This document shows, in pieces, positions 1-11,900 of a DNA stretch of 64,000 nt. The position numbers were made by a program, and so were the translations under genes. This stretch comes from Ramazzottius varieornatus (lineage: Eukaryota > Tardigrada > Eutardigrada > Parachela > Ramazzottiidae), in NCBI GenBank assembly GCA_001949185.1, contig BDGG01000002.1, positions 7,096,772 through 7,160,771 on the forward strand, in the 5' to 3' direction. The notes under the pieces were generated by a model. The model saw only the letters and a program-made list of their open reading frames with translations, searched no databases and was not told the DNA's origin. Each line of letters starts with the position of its first letter. Positions within the stretch are counted from its first letter, which is position 1.

Positions 1-361
1 GGTCGGACTAACGCTTCCCAAAACATTTCAAGATCCAGGATGATGTGTTCGATAACGGTTGGACACCACAGCCTACGGAACTCTCGAAAGACGCGTTACA
101 AATCGTCTCCAAGTTAGATTGAAATAGGCTCTGCTGTCAGCCATTGGTCATTGGAGCCGATCTCGCTTTGTTAGCGCTTCGTGTGACACTGTGATTTTAT
201 GTCTGTACAGAGCCTTCTTCCCAGTACTGTATCGCTGAGACAAAATGGACATTTCAATAGCAAAGCAAGTGGACGTCCATGGATTACGTGTTCGTTCATG
301 AACGGAAGAATTGAGCATTGTCGTGGTTGTGCAGTGTAAGTTTTGGCTTTGTTATTTTGCC

Positions 362-389
<28 letters not shown>
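362..389. repeat. (GT)n microsatellite
   Basis: An uninterrupted run of about 14 GT dinucleotides lies upstream of the thioredoxin-like gene. The rest of 1-664 shows nothing I can assign; it may include the 5' UTR of that gene. Confidence 0.95.
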
Positions 390-395
<6 letters not shown>

Positions 396-664
396 AATCT
401 CTTAAATTAGTTGGACTGGCATCACAGCATGTAACTTGAACCGCATCCTCGTTCTCAGGTAGTTTCAAGCCTTCAACGGCGAACAAGCATCTCAGGAGGA
501 TCCATTCATACGAAAGTCAGGGCGAGGAGGGAAGCTTCGTCTGGAGAAAGGCTCCATGCTTAGCAACTTTTTCGTCTAGGTAGAGTTCGAGAATAGAACT
601 GGGTACTTTACCACCAAGTTTACGACTGATTGCATTACCATTCTGTTCTCTCTGGATCCGAAAT

Positions 665-2911
665 ATGGCGAAAGGAGCGAAGGATGTTGATATCGTGCTG
701 GAGCTTGAGAACCTGCATGCTTTTACGGATTTTCTGCTGACTAAGAACGGGCTCATCGGTACGCTTTTCCACACAAGTCCATGCCGTTATCGTCCTCTTA
801 TGTTATGCTCTCTCATGCATTACAGTGTGCGAAGTCTATCAGGAATGGGCTGGACAGTGCGTCGTCATGAAGCGATTTCTCAAGAAGGCCAAGTTTGAGT
901 TCTTGGAAGGGGATGACTGGGACCTTGTGACATACTGCTCGGTACTTCAACTTGCGGCAGCAAAGTATCATACTAAGAAACGATGTAGTTGTTGCTGACA
1001 TCTTTTTATGTGCAGATTTTTTTCTCGTACCTTTGTAGATCAAGGTAGAGGCTGTACCGGCATTCAAGAATCTTCGTGGAAAATGCATCCCAACTTACCT
1101 GTTTTTCGGGGTAAGTACAGGACACATTGCTAGTTGAAACTGCGCTTTCGCTACTAATGTCGACCGTCTGCTGTGTCTTGCAGGAAAGAAAACCTGTTGG
1201 GTTTTTCCGCGGATACAAACCTTCCTTGCTGATGCCTTTGATCAAGGAAATGGTCAGGCGCGAAAAGCTTTGTATGGCCGGAAAAGCTCGCCGGCATGTT
1301 ATCAGCGAGACAGCACCGTATGAGTTCTCCGAAGAAGACCAGCCCTTACCGGAACTTGAAATACTGGAAGTTCCCATCGAACCACGTAAGCCGCATAATT
1401 GGACGTAGAAAATAGACAATCCGTTGGGTCCTATCTAGATTTAATACTGCAGCGCAAACTGAAGATCTGGAGCTAGAGCTTATGAAGTCCGAGCCAGAAG
1501 GAGAGCCAACGTTATCGTCTGGACCTCCTGGACCTCCAAATTCTGTAGCAGGTTAGACCAGAATTTTGGGCCTGACAGAAATCCAGATTTTTGACTTAGA
1601 TCTTCTGACTGTCTTTTGACTATGGGGACTTATCGTTTCCCTGTTGTCCCCGAACATACGTCGATGCAAAAGCCAGCGGATAGTACAGCAACGACTGTGA
1701 TACCGTCGCCAACGCATGCCGCAGGTACGATCAGAACGCAAGGGTTTACCATGGGTTTTTTAAACTTTGAACAACAACCACCTCCTGCGTGTAGGTGAAG
1801 AAATGCGGACGTTTGACGGTGCAGCGCCATCGGTCACACATCTGCCCAAGTCACCCTCTCCTGAAATACCGGCACATGTATCCTCCGAAGAACCGCGCAG
1901 AATCCCCAGCAGGGGTAAGTACGGTAGCTTAGTTTTCACTCACGAACTGGGACGTCGGCAAATGATTTCATCCGCATCCTTTTTCCAAGTGACGGACGGT
2001 ATCAGCCAACAACAGTAAGAACTTTCACCACTTGAGAAAATGAGCTGGATAATATCATTTTCGAGGTCATTGCTTGCTTCATTCGCTTGCTTCATTCGCT
2101 TGCTTCGTTCGCTTGGTTCACTGGGTATCATCATAAGTCTTACGTCTATAGCGAGCGGTGTTAAAGAACCCTTTGGTGGATCTCGAGCCACTTCCACCAC
2201 ACCGACTTCTCCGACCACTCCATCCACACCGCCAACTATGGAACAGCCGAACCCATTACGTATGTTCGTCGGTGCTGTAGCGGAAATTTTTATACGGTGC
2301 CGTAACTGTGCTCCAACTGTGTAACTGCTGCAACTGTGACATCGTTTGCTACAGCACCTTTTCAAAGAGATACCAGCGCAGCCGGCGCTCCAGCAAACAA
2401 CCCAACTCAAGTTACAGAACCCCCGGGCCCTGGAACAGCAAACTTGGTTCCTGTCGAAGAATTGCCGACCGTTGCACCATCCCAGCTGGATGAGACTGGA
2501 AATGAAGCGAACGCGCAAGCTGGAGTCGGAAGTAGGCTCTTGATACTGCGAATATTTCCATGTTTTCTGAGGGAACAAGTCTAGCTGTTATCGTCTGACG
2601 ATCTTTCTTCTTTCAGTGGTGCCTATAGAGGAAAACCCAAATGTGGAGAACCCTGTGTTCACGCCAGCTGACCAAGCGGCGACCGGCGCAGTTGGCGAAA
2701 TCTCTATCCCGGGAGTGCATGAGCTTGGACCCGGGAGCGATCAAGGCGTGGCCCATGTACTGGAACCGGCGGCTCTTCCTGATGCTAATGCTGATCAGGC
2801 CGCTAGTCCTCCCGCAGGTAAGGATAAAGCTTATATGCGCGAAACAATCCGCCTTTTTTACCTCTTTTTTGTATTACTTTGTTTTGGATATCTACAGAAT
2901 CGACGCCCTGA
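665..2911 (+). CDS. Thioredoxin-fold protein of NME8/NME9 (Txl-2) type with disordered acidic/Pro-rich tail
   Basis: Exons that join in phase are 665-758, 826-941, 1039-1110, 1184-1385 and 1453-1551. Further short exons then run to a TGA at 2909-2911; their exact borders are uncertain. The first ~130 residues form a thioredoxin fold: a start MAKGAKDVDIVLELEN, then CEVYQEWAGQC where thioredoxins have W-C-G-P-C, and a CIPTYLFFG strand matching the cis-Pro strand (CEPVFLF) of NME8/NME9 proteins. Those relatives are linked to ciliary and sperm-tail microtubules. The first active-site Cys is Ala, so classical disulfide exchange is unlikely. I see no nucleoside diphosphate kinase domain. The tail instead consists of Pro/Thr/Glu-rich low-complexity segments, each on its own small exon (for example PPGPPNSVA and TTPTSPTTPSTPPT). 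The fold assignment is fairly firm; the subfamily is an inference. Confidence 0.6.
2067..2119. repeat. 13-bp tandem repeat in an intron
   Basis: About four imperfect copies of a 13-bp unit (ATTCGCTTGCTTC-like) lie in an intron of the thioredoxin-like gene's tail region. Confidence 0.85.
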
Positions 2912-3178
2912 TGGGAATGAATGGACAAATACCGGAACGAAAACCGGCAGTGAACTTCCGGCAGTCATTTCACAGGTGAGAGTTAGTGCGAAGACTAGGG
3001 AACGAAACTCTGACGTAGGGATTGCTGATGTGAGAATTTGTGTGGTAGGTTCGTTTCGAACGAGTGGTGGTGTTTGGTGCTCGGGAAAGAAAAAGCTGTA
3101 CAGTGCGTTTGGTCCTAAAGAGAAGCGAGTCAGAGCAATATGATGGACCTTGACTGAGCAGTTTGTGGATGTATGGGC

Positions 3179-3725
3179 AATTGACGCTGGTTTTTTCTAT
3201 TTGGCGCTTCCGAGGTATTTTCCAAATTGTTCAGGAAACGAGTTTTTCTGGAGGGGTGTTAGCTCTGCTCCCAAAATCGCTCATGCAGTTCTCAAGAGCA
3301 TGCTTTGTAGTTTCGAATACTCGAGCTGCTTGAAAAACGGGTGGATGGGAAGACTTTAACAGATATGTCTATGTAGGGAAGAAAATAGGGGAATCAGTTT
3401 TTTATACCAATTGTCTACGCATGGCCTGCCGTACGGGCCGGATCAGCTGTTTCCGGGATGCAGCTGTCTGTCCCCTGTGGCTAACCGAAAACTCTACTTG
3501 ACATACCATTTTACACGAAAGTGGTCGCCAAGCCTGTTTTACTTCCATGAATGGATCGGAGTTAAACTATTTTCCGGACAATGGCCGAATGCTCATTACC
3601 ATGTCATCACCTGTCAACTCGACATTTGGGTGTATCTCCATGAGCTCTAAATGCTCATGTTCATAGAGGGGTGGAAAATCGGCCTGTCCGAGAAGCGCCA
3701 AATAGCAAAAACCAGCGTCAATTTG
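3179..3725. repeat. Inverted-repeat unit, possible DNA-transposon remnant
   Basis: The left arm at 3179-3222 (core TTGACGCTGGTTTTTTCTAT, then TTGGCGCTTC) reappears as its reverse complement at 3671-3725 with a few mismatches. About 450 bp of non-coding sequence separates them. No target-site duplication or transposase is visible. Confidence 0.55.
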
Positions 3726-3973
3726 CAATCAGGCCTGTGCAGGAGCGGCGCATCAAGGCTGCACGATGGTCCAGTAGCCAATTTCCTTGTAAAAACAAAC
3801 TGAGGCTCCACTGTAGACGATAATCACAGTTCGTCTGTTGGCTCTCTCCCGAGAACTGTGCTTGAGTTAAAGGTCGTGATCTTGTTGCGTCGTGGGGGTC
3901 ATGGTGCTTGAGCAAGAACTGTTGCTTTAACATTTCGCGGTTCTTCGCAGCCATCTTGACAGAGCAAACCATC

Positions 3974-4237
3974 ATGGCGTCCTCCTTTCGGCCAGCTGCA
4001 GTGTGGCTTTTCGCTGGCTACGGTTCACTTAGGTTCGAGAAGGGACAACTGGAAGGTTTCCCGCTGATAACTTCCGGCAGTTTCTTCCGCGTGACGGACA
4101 AAGAAGTGTTCCTTTTCCCGTTTCCGAACACCCAAGTGCAATTCGAAACCACCGGAATCGGGTCGCTGCTGACAACAGAGCCTGCGGATACTTTCGGCTA
4201 TGGAAGGCATCAACGTCTTTGTTGGAAAGGAGAAACG
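3974..4237 (+). CDS. Possible coding exon, unknown product
   Basis: An ATG opens an 88-codon frame (MASSFRPAAVWLF...) that ends exactly at a consensus donor (GTATGT) in phase 0. The middle contains FPLITSGSFFRVTDKEVFLF, which reads like real protein. No downstream partner exon was found and no family is recognised, so it may be chance or a relic. Confidence 0.25.
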
Positions 4238-4640
4238 GTATGTACCAAAAGCCTACTTTGTATCAGGATGTGACGTAACCTACTCGTAAAGAAAGTTTTA
4301 CTGTAGTGTGGCGCTTAACTATGTCTTCGTCGATCTGCCTCTCCGACAGGTCGTATTTCAGGTGACAACATGGTGACAGGTATTTTTAGAAGAGGTTACC
4401 TTGTGCAGGTCCTGAGCATGCAGTCCGCCCTTCTCAGTCACAGAAACTACGGTAGCAGTCTCTGGAGCTTGAAGGTTTGATGTTAATCCGACGATTTTGT
4501 GCTCAACTTGTGCCGGTATACCATTCAAGATGAGCAACTCAACTAGTGTGGCACTCCGACAAAAGCTGAAGAAAAAGACGCTAAATTCACTTTTCCGTGA
4601 AGGAGAAAGTTGGATACGAAGCTGCTGCCGGCTGAATTAT

Positions 4641-4764
4641 CCGGGACGTGGGCAGATGAATTGAACCACATTGTTATCTCAAGTGGCGCACGTTTACATT
4701 GTTCCTGACTGAAACTGTGCGCCATTGTAGAGACGATCTGGTTCAGATCATTTGCCCACATCCA
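4641..4764. repeat. GTGGCGCAC foldback repeat, copy 1
   Basis: The left arm (GGACGTGGGCAGATGAATTG, then CAAGTGGCGCACG) is mirrored by a right arm (GTGCGCCATTG, then ATCATTTGCCCACATCC) around a loop of about 25 nt. It is intergenic. Confidence 0.8.
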
Positions 4765-5944
4765 ATTTGTTTTCTTGCGATATCCATATGCCACGCAGTA
4801 AACGATGCCTGTTGACTGAAGCAACAGTTGTCATCGCTCAGATCGTACGCATGCAAAGGCTTTTCCCTCCCGACGACAGATCGATGTACAGTTTAGGGAA
4901 CACACTCCGAAATCATCCGCGGCCGTATGATCATAGGCTAAAAATATCTCCGCACCAAATATCCTCAACTTCGCGATATGCCCAGCAGCGAGCGCTTACT
5001 CGAATGGAACTTCTTCGCAGCGCCCAACGAAGTATGTGCATGCTAGCAAGTGAAGTTTGGCTATTTAGGGATGGTGGCTTTTGGAACACTTACTGCTTCC
5101 TGCGTAACTGTAGCAGCCATGGCGTTCTCCTCTCGTAGCAAATGTGTGCGCAGGCGGAGGAGGAAAACATCAGCGTCAAAGTTGATGATTAGTCCATCTG
5201 GTGACGTTTTTTCTCGAATACGGCCTCATGACCTGCGTCTTTTTTGCTGCCTGCTGCCTCCGCCCTGAAAGCCAACCCGTTCAGCATGGCAGAGCGTGTA
5301 TTCTTGGAGTAAAATAAACTATAAGGACCACGAGTGTACGCGGCGAGCTTGTTCGTCTTTCCTAGCTTCCTTTGCCCGACAAAGTTAGTCTAGTGCCTAA
5401 CCTCATTCCGAGCAAGCTTCTCCAGCTCTTCCCCCTTCCACTTCCAGGATAACCCTCGTCCTCCTTTCTGTTCTTCCAGTTCAGGTAAGCCAAAAGCATA
5501 TGCCGGAAGTAGTGTATCTTTGCGTCGAACCTTGTTTCGGGTATCAAATTGGACCGTGGAGGGACGATCAAAGCTGTAACTCTTTGGTCGAAGTCGGCCT
5601 GGCGCCAGAAGTCACGCCCTTCGCGCTCCTTCTGTCTGGTTATCGGCATGAGTACGGAAACTGGACTTTGATCGTGCTCCATTCTTATCAACGAATGCAC
5701 TCAGGCAATGACGCAAACAATGCTTGTTCGATTCCATGCAGCTGGGGCATGTTGGAAGTTTCAAAAGTCTACACGTTTCTGTAGCTGTGAATCTGATCAA
5801 GCCGCGCTGCAGCATAATACCGTATTATGCCAGGCTTACAGACGATCCAAAATTTTTTCCTGGAATAAGTTCGCACATTTATAGCGGTGCTTTGGGACCC
5901 GCTCATACCGTTATTTTAATTTCAGTGCACAAAGCAACAACACA

Positions 5945-8900
5945 ATGGACGCCATCAAGAAGAAGATGCAGGCCATGAAGCTGGAGAAGGAGAACGCCAT
6001 GGACCGCGCCGATGCCCAGGAGCAAAAGAGCCGCGAAGCCGAGAAGCGCGCCGAAAAGGTACGACAATCTTGAGGACCTTTATCCTTAAATGCCTGAGGT
6101 ATTGTATACCTTGCTATACTAACCGGGTCATTATGTCGTTTAGGCCGAGGAAGATGTCAAAGATTTGCAAAAGAAGATCCAACAGATTGAGAACCTTCTC
6201 GACGAGACCCAAGAGAAGCTCCTGACTAAGGAGAAGGCTTTGGAGGAGGCCGACAAGAAGAGCGCTGATGTAAGTGCACCTTTATACGTAACTTTATGGT
6301 CGTTTGAGGCTTTGAGGAATATTCCGTTGGAAATTTCTTTGATGTCGTGACTGAGACGAAAACTTTGCACTAGGGCTTTAGGTGAGTGGGGTTTGCGTTG
6401 GATACAGGTTTGTTGACCAAGCACTTTGTACCAAACGTCAAATTTTACACCTCTTGTCAGTCGATTCATCAGTGGAACAGGAAGTTTATTCGAAGAGATT
6501 GCCTTGATTGCTAGTGGTGTAGTCTTGCAAGTCAGAAGTAGCCGACAGAGTAAGGGTACGAAGGGAGCTAGCTGGGTCACTTGCCATGTCTGCGTCAAGA
6601 GAGATGGACATGCCTTCACGGCAGTCAGCATCCGCTAACTGCAGCTTCTTGCTGGCTTCGAAGAATTTGCGGGAGGTTATTTTGAGCTGTGACGTTGAAG
6701 ACCTCGCCCATCTGCGGCCAGAGCAAGCCCGAGTGGCGTTCGCCTTGTTTGGTTAAGTCTACTTTTACGTAAGTTGATATGGCACAGCTCGAACTGTAGC
6801 GGGAAGACGTGCATGATTCATATTGGATAATCCCCCGTTATCCAAACGTCTTTCATGCTATCTTTTATATGGGTTGTTGTTTGCCACAATCGTAATCTTA
6901 AAACCAGACACCCAAAAGGAATCACCTATCTCTACAGCAAACGAAGACCTCATTGTGAAGCGCACCAAGATAAACAACATAGATGCGAATGCTGTTAAAG
7001 TTTTTTGTCCGAAGCACCTTGACTGTGCATAACGGTGATGCGGTACAATGGGCTTGCGAGAAGTGCTTTGTTGTTCGAGCTTTCTTTCGTTGGAAAGTTC
7101 TTAAGCTTCGTGGTATAGAAAAATCCAGGGGGTATTGATGGAACGTCTTCGTCTCTTTTAAAAATAGCGTAAATATAAGCACTTGTCACTGCTATAGTTC
7201 GGCATGACCAGCTGCTCGAGAGTTGACCGACTAATGCCTCTGTACAGATACGCGTAACATTGAAGCAAAAAGTCGAGAGCAGTGTCTTGTCTGGGGAAAG
7301 TGTTCTCCATTGCTTGCCAGTGAAGCTCACCATGCGTTGGAAAAATGGGTAGCCGGTACATGATGGTATTCTTGAATCAAGGTTCGTCGTAGATTGTGTG
7401 TCAGATCGCCGCGTATCCTGTTTCTGTTTGCCATGGCCTGATTTATGTGGTTGGATGTTGGCAGTTCTCAGGGTTTATGGATGGATCCGTGTTGATCCCC
7501 CTCTTCTATTGAATATTGTTGAGTGATATGGCCAACGGGAAACCTTCTGCTGCTCATCTTTCGAACAGCCGACGCAGTAGCGGGGCGAATAGTGATGCTG
7601 GTGTTGTGGTTTCGGATATTACCAGTTCTAGTGAGGATTATGCGGCAGTTCGCTGCAAGTCACTGCCGATCGAGCAGACGGAAACTCGACGTCGCAAGAG
7701 CAAGTCAAAGTTCCCCGGCCTTGCTCTTGGAGCGTCACTAATGAAGTCGCCGGCTGAGATGAAATACCAAATCATTGGCAATGAACTGCACAATATCATC
7801 AATGTCCACATGAAGCGGGTAAGCACAGCTTCACGGTTCTTGGTTTGAGCATCTGAAGGGGTTTCTCAAGAGGTGTGATTGACACCTGGCAAAGTTTTGC
7901 GAAGGCTTTTCGGCCACCTTTTGCGGAGCTAGCAATGCTAATTAGATCTTCCTCCTTGCTCTGGGTTTTCGTTGGAACGTCGGAAATTCTGTACACTGAT
8001 CTGGTCTAGGTTGCCAGCTTGGTTGTTATGATATATGTTTGCTTGGGGTGTTCTTGTCGAAGAGTCGCAAACTTACCTGCCTTGTCGGCAAGAGTATGCG
8101 CTGTGGTGGCGCCACTAGCGTGACCAGTCGTTCTTACTGATATCGCCAGTACGAACGGTCTTCTCGCGTCATTTTGGCTTTTGCGTGTTTGAGTTTTGCG
8201 CAGCTACCTCTGTTTTTCTCTAAATCAGTCTTGAAGGATGCATGATGTTCATTCTTGAACATAATTGGTTCCTAACGCACATCAGGCATAAATTCGAAGA
8301 TCGCTGATTGCGTTCGATGGCCAACCGACCTGGTTCCACAGACACGAGATTACAGTCCGTCATAATTATGTATAGCTAGTGGTCTTGACTAGATTTAGCT
8401 GCAATTTGTGCCATACTTTTAGCCTACCAGAATTTGAATAATTCGCTACTAGATGAGGGCCCGCTGTCGGAACATTGGGTTTGATCGAAGTTGTTGTAGG
8501 AAGGTACCCCGAAAATAATTCACGCTGTGCCAACCTCCTTACACCTGCATGTCATGCAATTAATAACGGTCTACGTATCCGCCATATACCTGCTGATAAG
8601 AACATTTCTGGTATTAGTGAACTATAGTCGAGCAGCCAATACATACATGGACATTTTGTTGGTACTTCAGTAACTTCGATGCGTCGTGCATTAGTCATCA
8701 AGGTTACAAATTCCTTCTTGTCATCGAGCTCGAGTAAGAAAAATATCTTTAAGCGTATAATAAAATGCGCAGCATAATGTATTTTGCTTTTGTTTACCTG
8801 AGGCATGTGCTGCATGGTTCACCAACATGCCACGCCCATTGTCTTATAACTTTAAATTTGCGGTGAACCCACGCGAAGCAAGTGTCTCCTGCCGCAAAAA

Positions 8901-11900
8901 TAATTTTGGAAACGAAGAGTAGTCGTTTCGAAATCAGTAATATGATAGCCAGCGGTCAGTGGTCAGGTTGGAGAAACGTTACGCATGCTTTCGTTATCGA
9001 TTTGCGTGAAGTTGTAAAACTAAAGCTTTTATCGATTGAAGTTCAAGTGGATGAAATCGATTGTGGAGATTCTTGCCCGGAGGGTTAACCATACGTGGTG
9101 GTCGCTGCAGTTATGGCAGGCGGTAGGGATTAACGGCAAATTGGTACAGTACAAAGCAACGTTCGTACAGTCGTACGTGTAATATGCGCTTGAGCACGCA
9201 GGTGGTCGCTTTTTCTTCAGCATTCGTCACAAGTTCATCTTTAGCCGTGCTCACCTGTACTCTTTTTACCTTTGGTTGCTCGTACCGTCAGACGTTGAGA
9301 AGAGAGAGTCGGATGAGCAGGTATTAAACGTTAAATTTCTCCGTGCCTGCCTCATCTCAGGTAGCAGTCAGTTCGTTTTCCTGCATCGGTCCATCACCAT
9401 AAGGTACAAACCAGCACTGTGCTGAATCCATCCATCTTTCTTTCCGTGTCGATCCTTGTGGACTATTCCCGCCAGTTGAAGCCCCTTCTTTCACCACCAT
9501 GGCTACCCACACGCAAGGTAGTATGCTGGATATCCTCAAGAAGAAGATGAGACAGGCCAAGGAGGAAATGGAAAACGCCAGAGATTCGGCGGAGGAAGCT
9601 GAAAAGAGGCACGCTCTGGAGATTCGCAGACGCGAAGACGTAAGGCTTTTCTATCCCGAATATACATCAATGGTTCCGCAAACCCTGCGTTGCTTAATTT
9701 CAGTAAAGAATTAACTAGAAAATTTTATAGAAATTTCTTTCGTGAGGTTTAACTAGTGTAGTCTTAATCTGCGGCCAAGGGGCCAAAGCTTATGTGCGCT
9801 ACATCCGTTTTCTTGTGAAGTCCGTAAGCACCCACAAGCGTAGGTGTGGACGGTCTTAAAAGATGGTAGGCTGCTGGTTGCTCACATAGAGCCCATCTTA
9901 GGGCTGACCTTGGGTCGTGGCCTGACTCGACTGCGCATCTACAGCTGAGCTTTGTTGTGGTCTTTTGCGCGCAAGCACCGACAAAGCCACCGCAGCAGTG
10001 GTCTCGTTTCGAAGAGGTGTGTACTAGAGATCACCTGAGGCTTGCGGAAAACAGCGCCCCACATATACTTTTTTTCGAAAAACTTTTTGGGTGGGAAAAC
10101 AAACGTGTTTGACGGATACCTGAGCGAGCTCGTGGTCGTCGCTTCACTCACGTTATGCATGCCGCCTGATTATGATGAGTGAAAATCCGTGTATCAGCCC
10201 GAGACCCGAGTGTTATACATGTTGGTTGCTTAACGTTACACAATCAACTTTCAAAAGCGTATATTTTATTGATAGAGGAAGCTGTTGAACACCATGTTAT
10301 TGCACAAACGTGCTGTACAAGTGCTTGTCCGAATTAGTCAGACGTTGAACGATGAGCAGGTGCTGCGAAGAGATCCTTGAGGAGAGGCTGGGGTTCAACA
10401 GAAGGCGCTCTGCTGCTCCGCCTCATAACCGACCAAAGAGTGCTGAAAATTTCCTGGTCGCGAATTTCCAATTTACACACGCGCGTGTCGCTCAGTTTGA
10501 GAACTCAGAAACTGAAATGGGCGGCGTTGTTTTGCTTGACTGAGTAGTTTTGGATTACCGAATTTTCTTGATTTATTAGTTCGTTTTTCTGGTAGTGGGC
10601 TCTGATGCCGATTTCACCATAACTTGCAAACAGCGCTGCGGGACAGAAGCGCGACATCTTGTCCGTGCAGGATATTCATCATAAAACAGCTCTGGTGTCT
10701 GTCTAGGTTTCTTTTCGGCGGACACGACCAAATAGCTTAGATTTGGGTTAACTCGATTATGCAGGAAAGAATGTGTGCTACATATGCACGTCGTCCTATG
10801 GCTATTAAACTGTCTTATTGCTTTATTGTTATGAAAGCGATTCCGTGCGACTCTTCGAACGAGGAACTAAGACTTAAATAGCTCTGTAGCATGTGGACCT
10901 TTCTACTTGTCACAGGGAACCCTTGAGGACTATGATTGGCCACAGTGCTCCGGGGAAGACAAAGGTGAAGTGTTGACTCGGTGAAAATATCATTCGCCGG
11001 TCCGGTGTTCGTCCGTGGAAAAGGTACGAGAGATGAAAGTTATCAGGGTGAGATTGCTTGCGTGTGTCTCGGTGCTGGCCGATCAAAACCTTCAGCTGCT
11101 GCCAGAGACCTCGAGCTCTGCTAGTTCTCGGTCGCTGGTTCTCTCTTACAGGTTCAGCCAGGCAGCAATGAATTTCCTAAAATGGTGCGCAGGTACACAT
11201 ATTGATGTAGGCAAATGAGGCAGCTGCTGGTGTTGGACGGACAGAAGGCGTTTCTCTTCCGTCAGCATTTCTGGCCATGCGTAGGCATCGTCGTCATCTT
11301 AAACCTGATGCGCCATCCAACTTTGCTGAATACTAGAAATTTTTCCCGAAAATATTTCGTACCAAGAATTCATTGAGCTCAGCTAAGACTTCGAGTCTTC
11401 GTGGTCCATCACAATTGTTTTGCAAAGGTTATTCAAACCACACACATTCGCGACCTATCATGGTGTCAAACGGTAAAAACATGTATGCATGGTGAATAAT
11501 TACAAGCTTTTTTGGCCTGATTGGCGTCGTTGGCTCATTCTGTTGTTTAGCCTCTAGTTTTGCTGTGTCTGTTCGGCAACACAGTTGCATAGGTAGCATT
11601 GCCACTTACGAGGCAGAAGGCGCCTCTCTCATTGAATGCCCGAAACACCGGCTGTCACTTTGATGTGCAAAAAAGGCATCACAGCGGCATAATTGACTTA
11701 CCCCAAACAAAGAGACGAATTAGGCTTGCAAGGCAAGCTACTCAATATTATTGATGGACACTTTTCGGTCTATTTTGTCACCGCAGTTTCTTCTGAGGTT
11801 CTTTGCAGTTTGGCCGCACCTCAAAGATGAGTGAGAGGCTCCACTGAACTCTAAATGAGAATGTTGGATTTCACTCCCATCGTGGTGATGGCAGGATTAG

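Larger units (their letters stand above)
2912..5944. other. Gap between the thioredoxin-like gene and tropomyosin
   Basis: No conserved gene is recognisable. The stretch holds a ~550-bp inverted-repeat unit (3179-3725), one possible coding exon (3974-4237) and one copy of the GTGGCGCAC foldback repeat (4641-4764). The last few hundred bases are likely the promoter and 5' UTR of tropomyosin. Confidence 0.5.
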
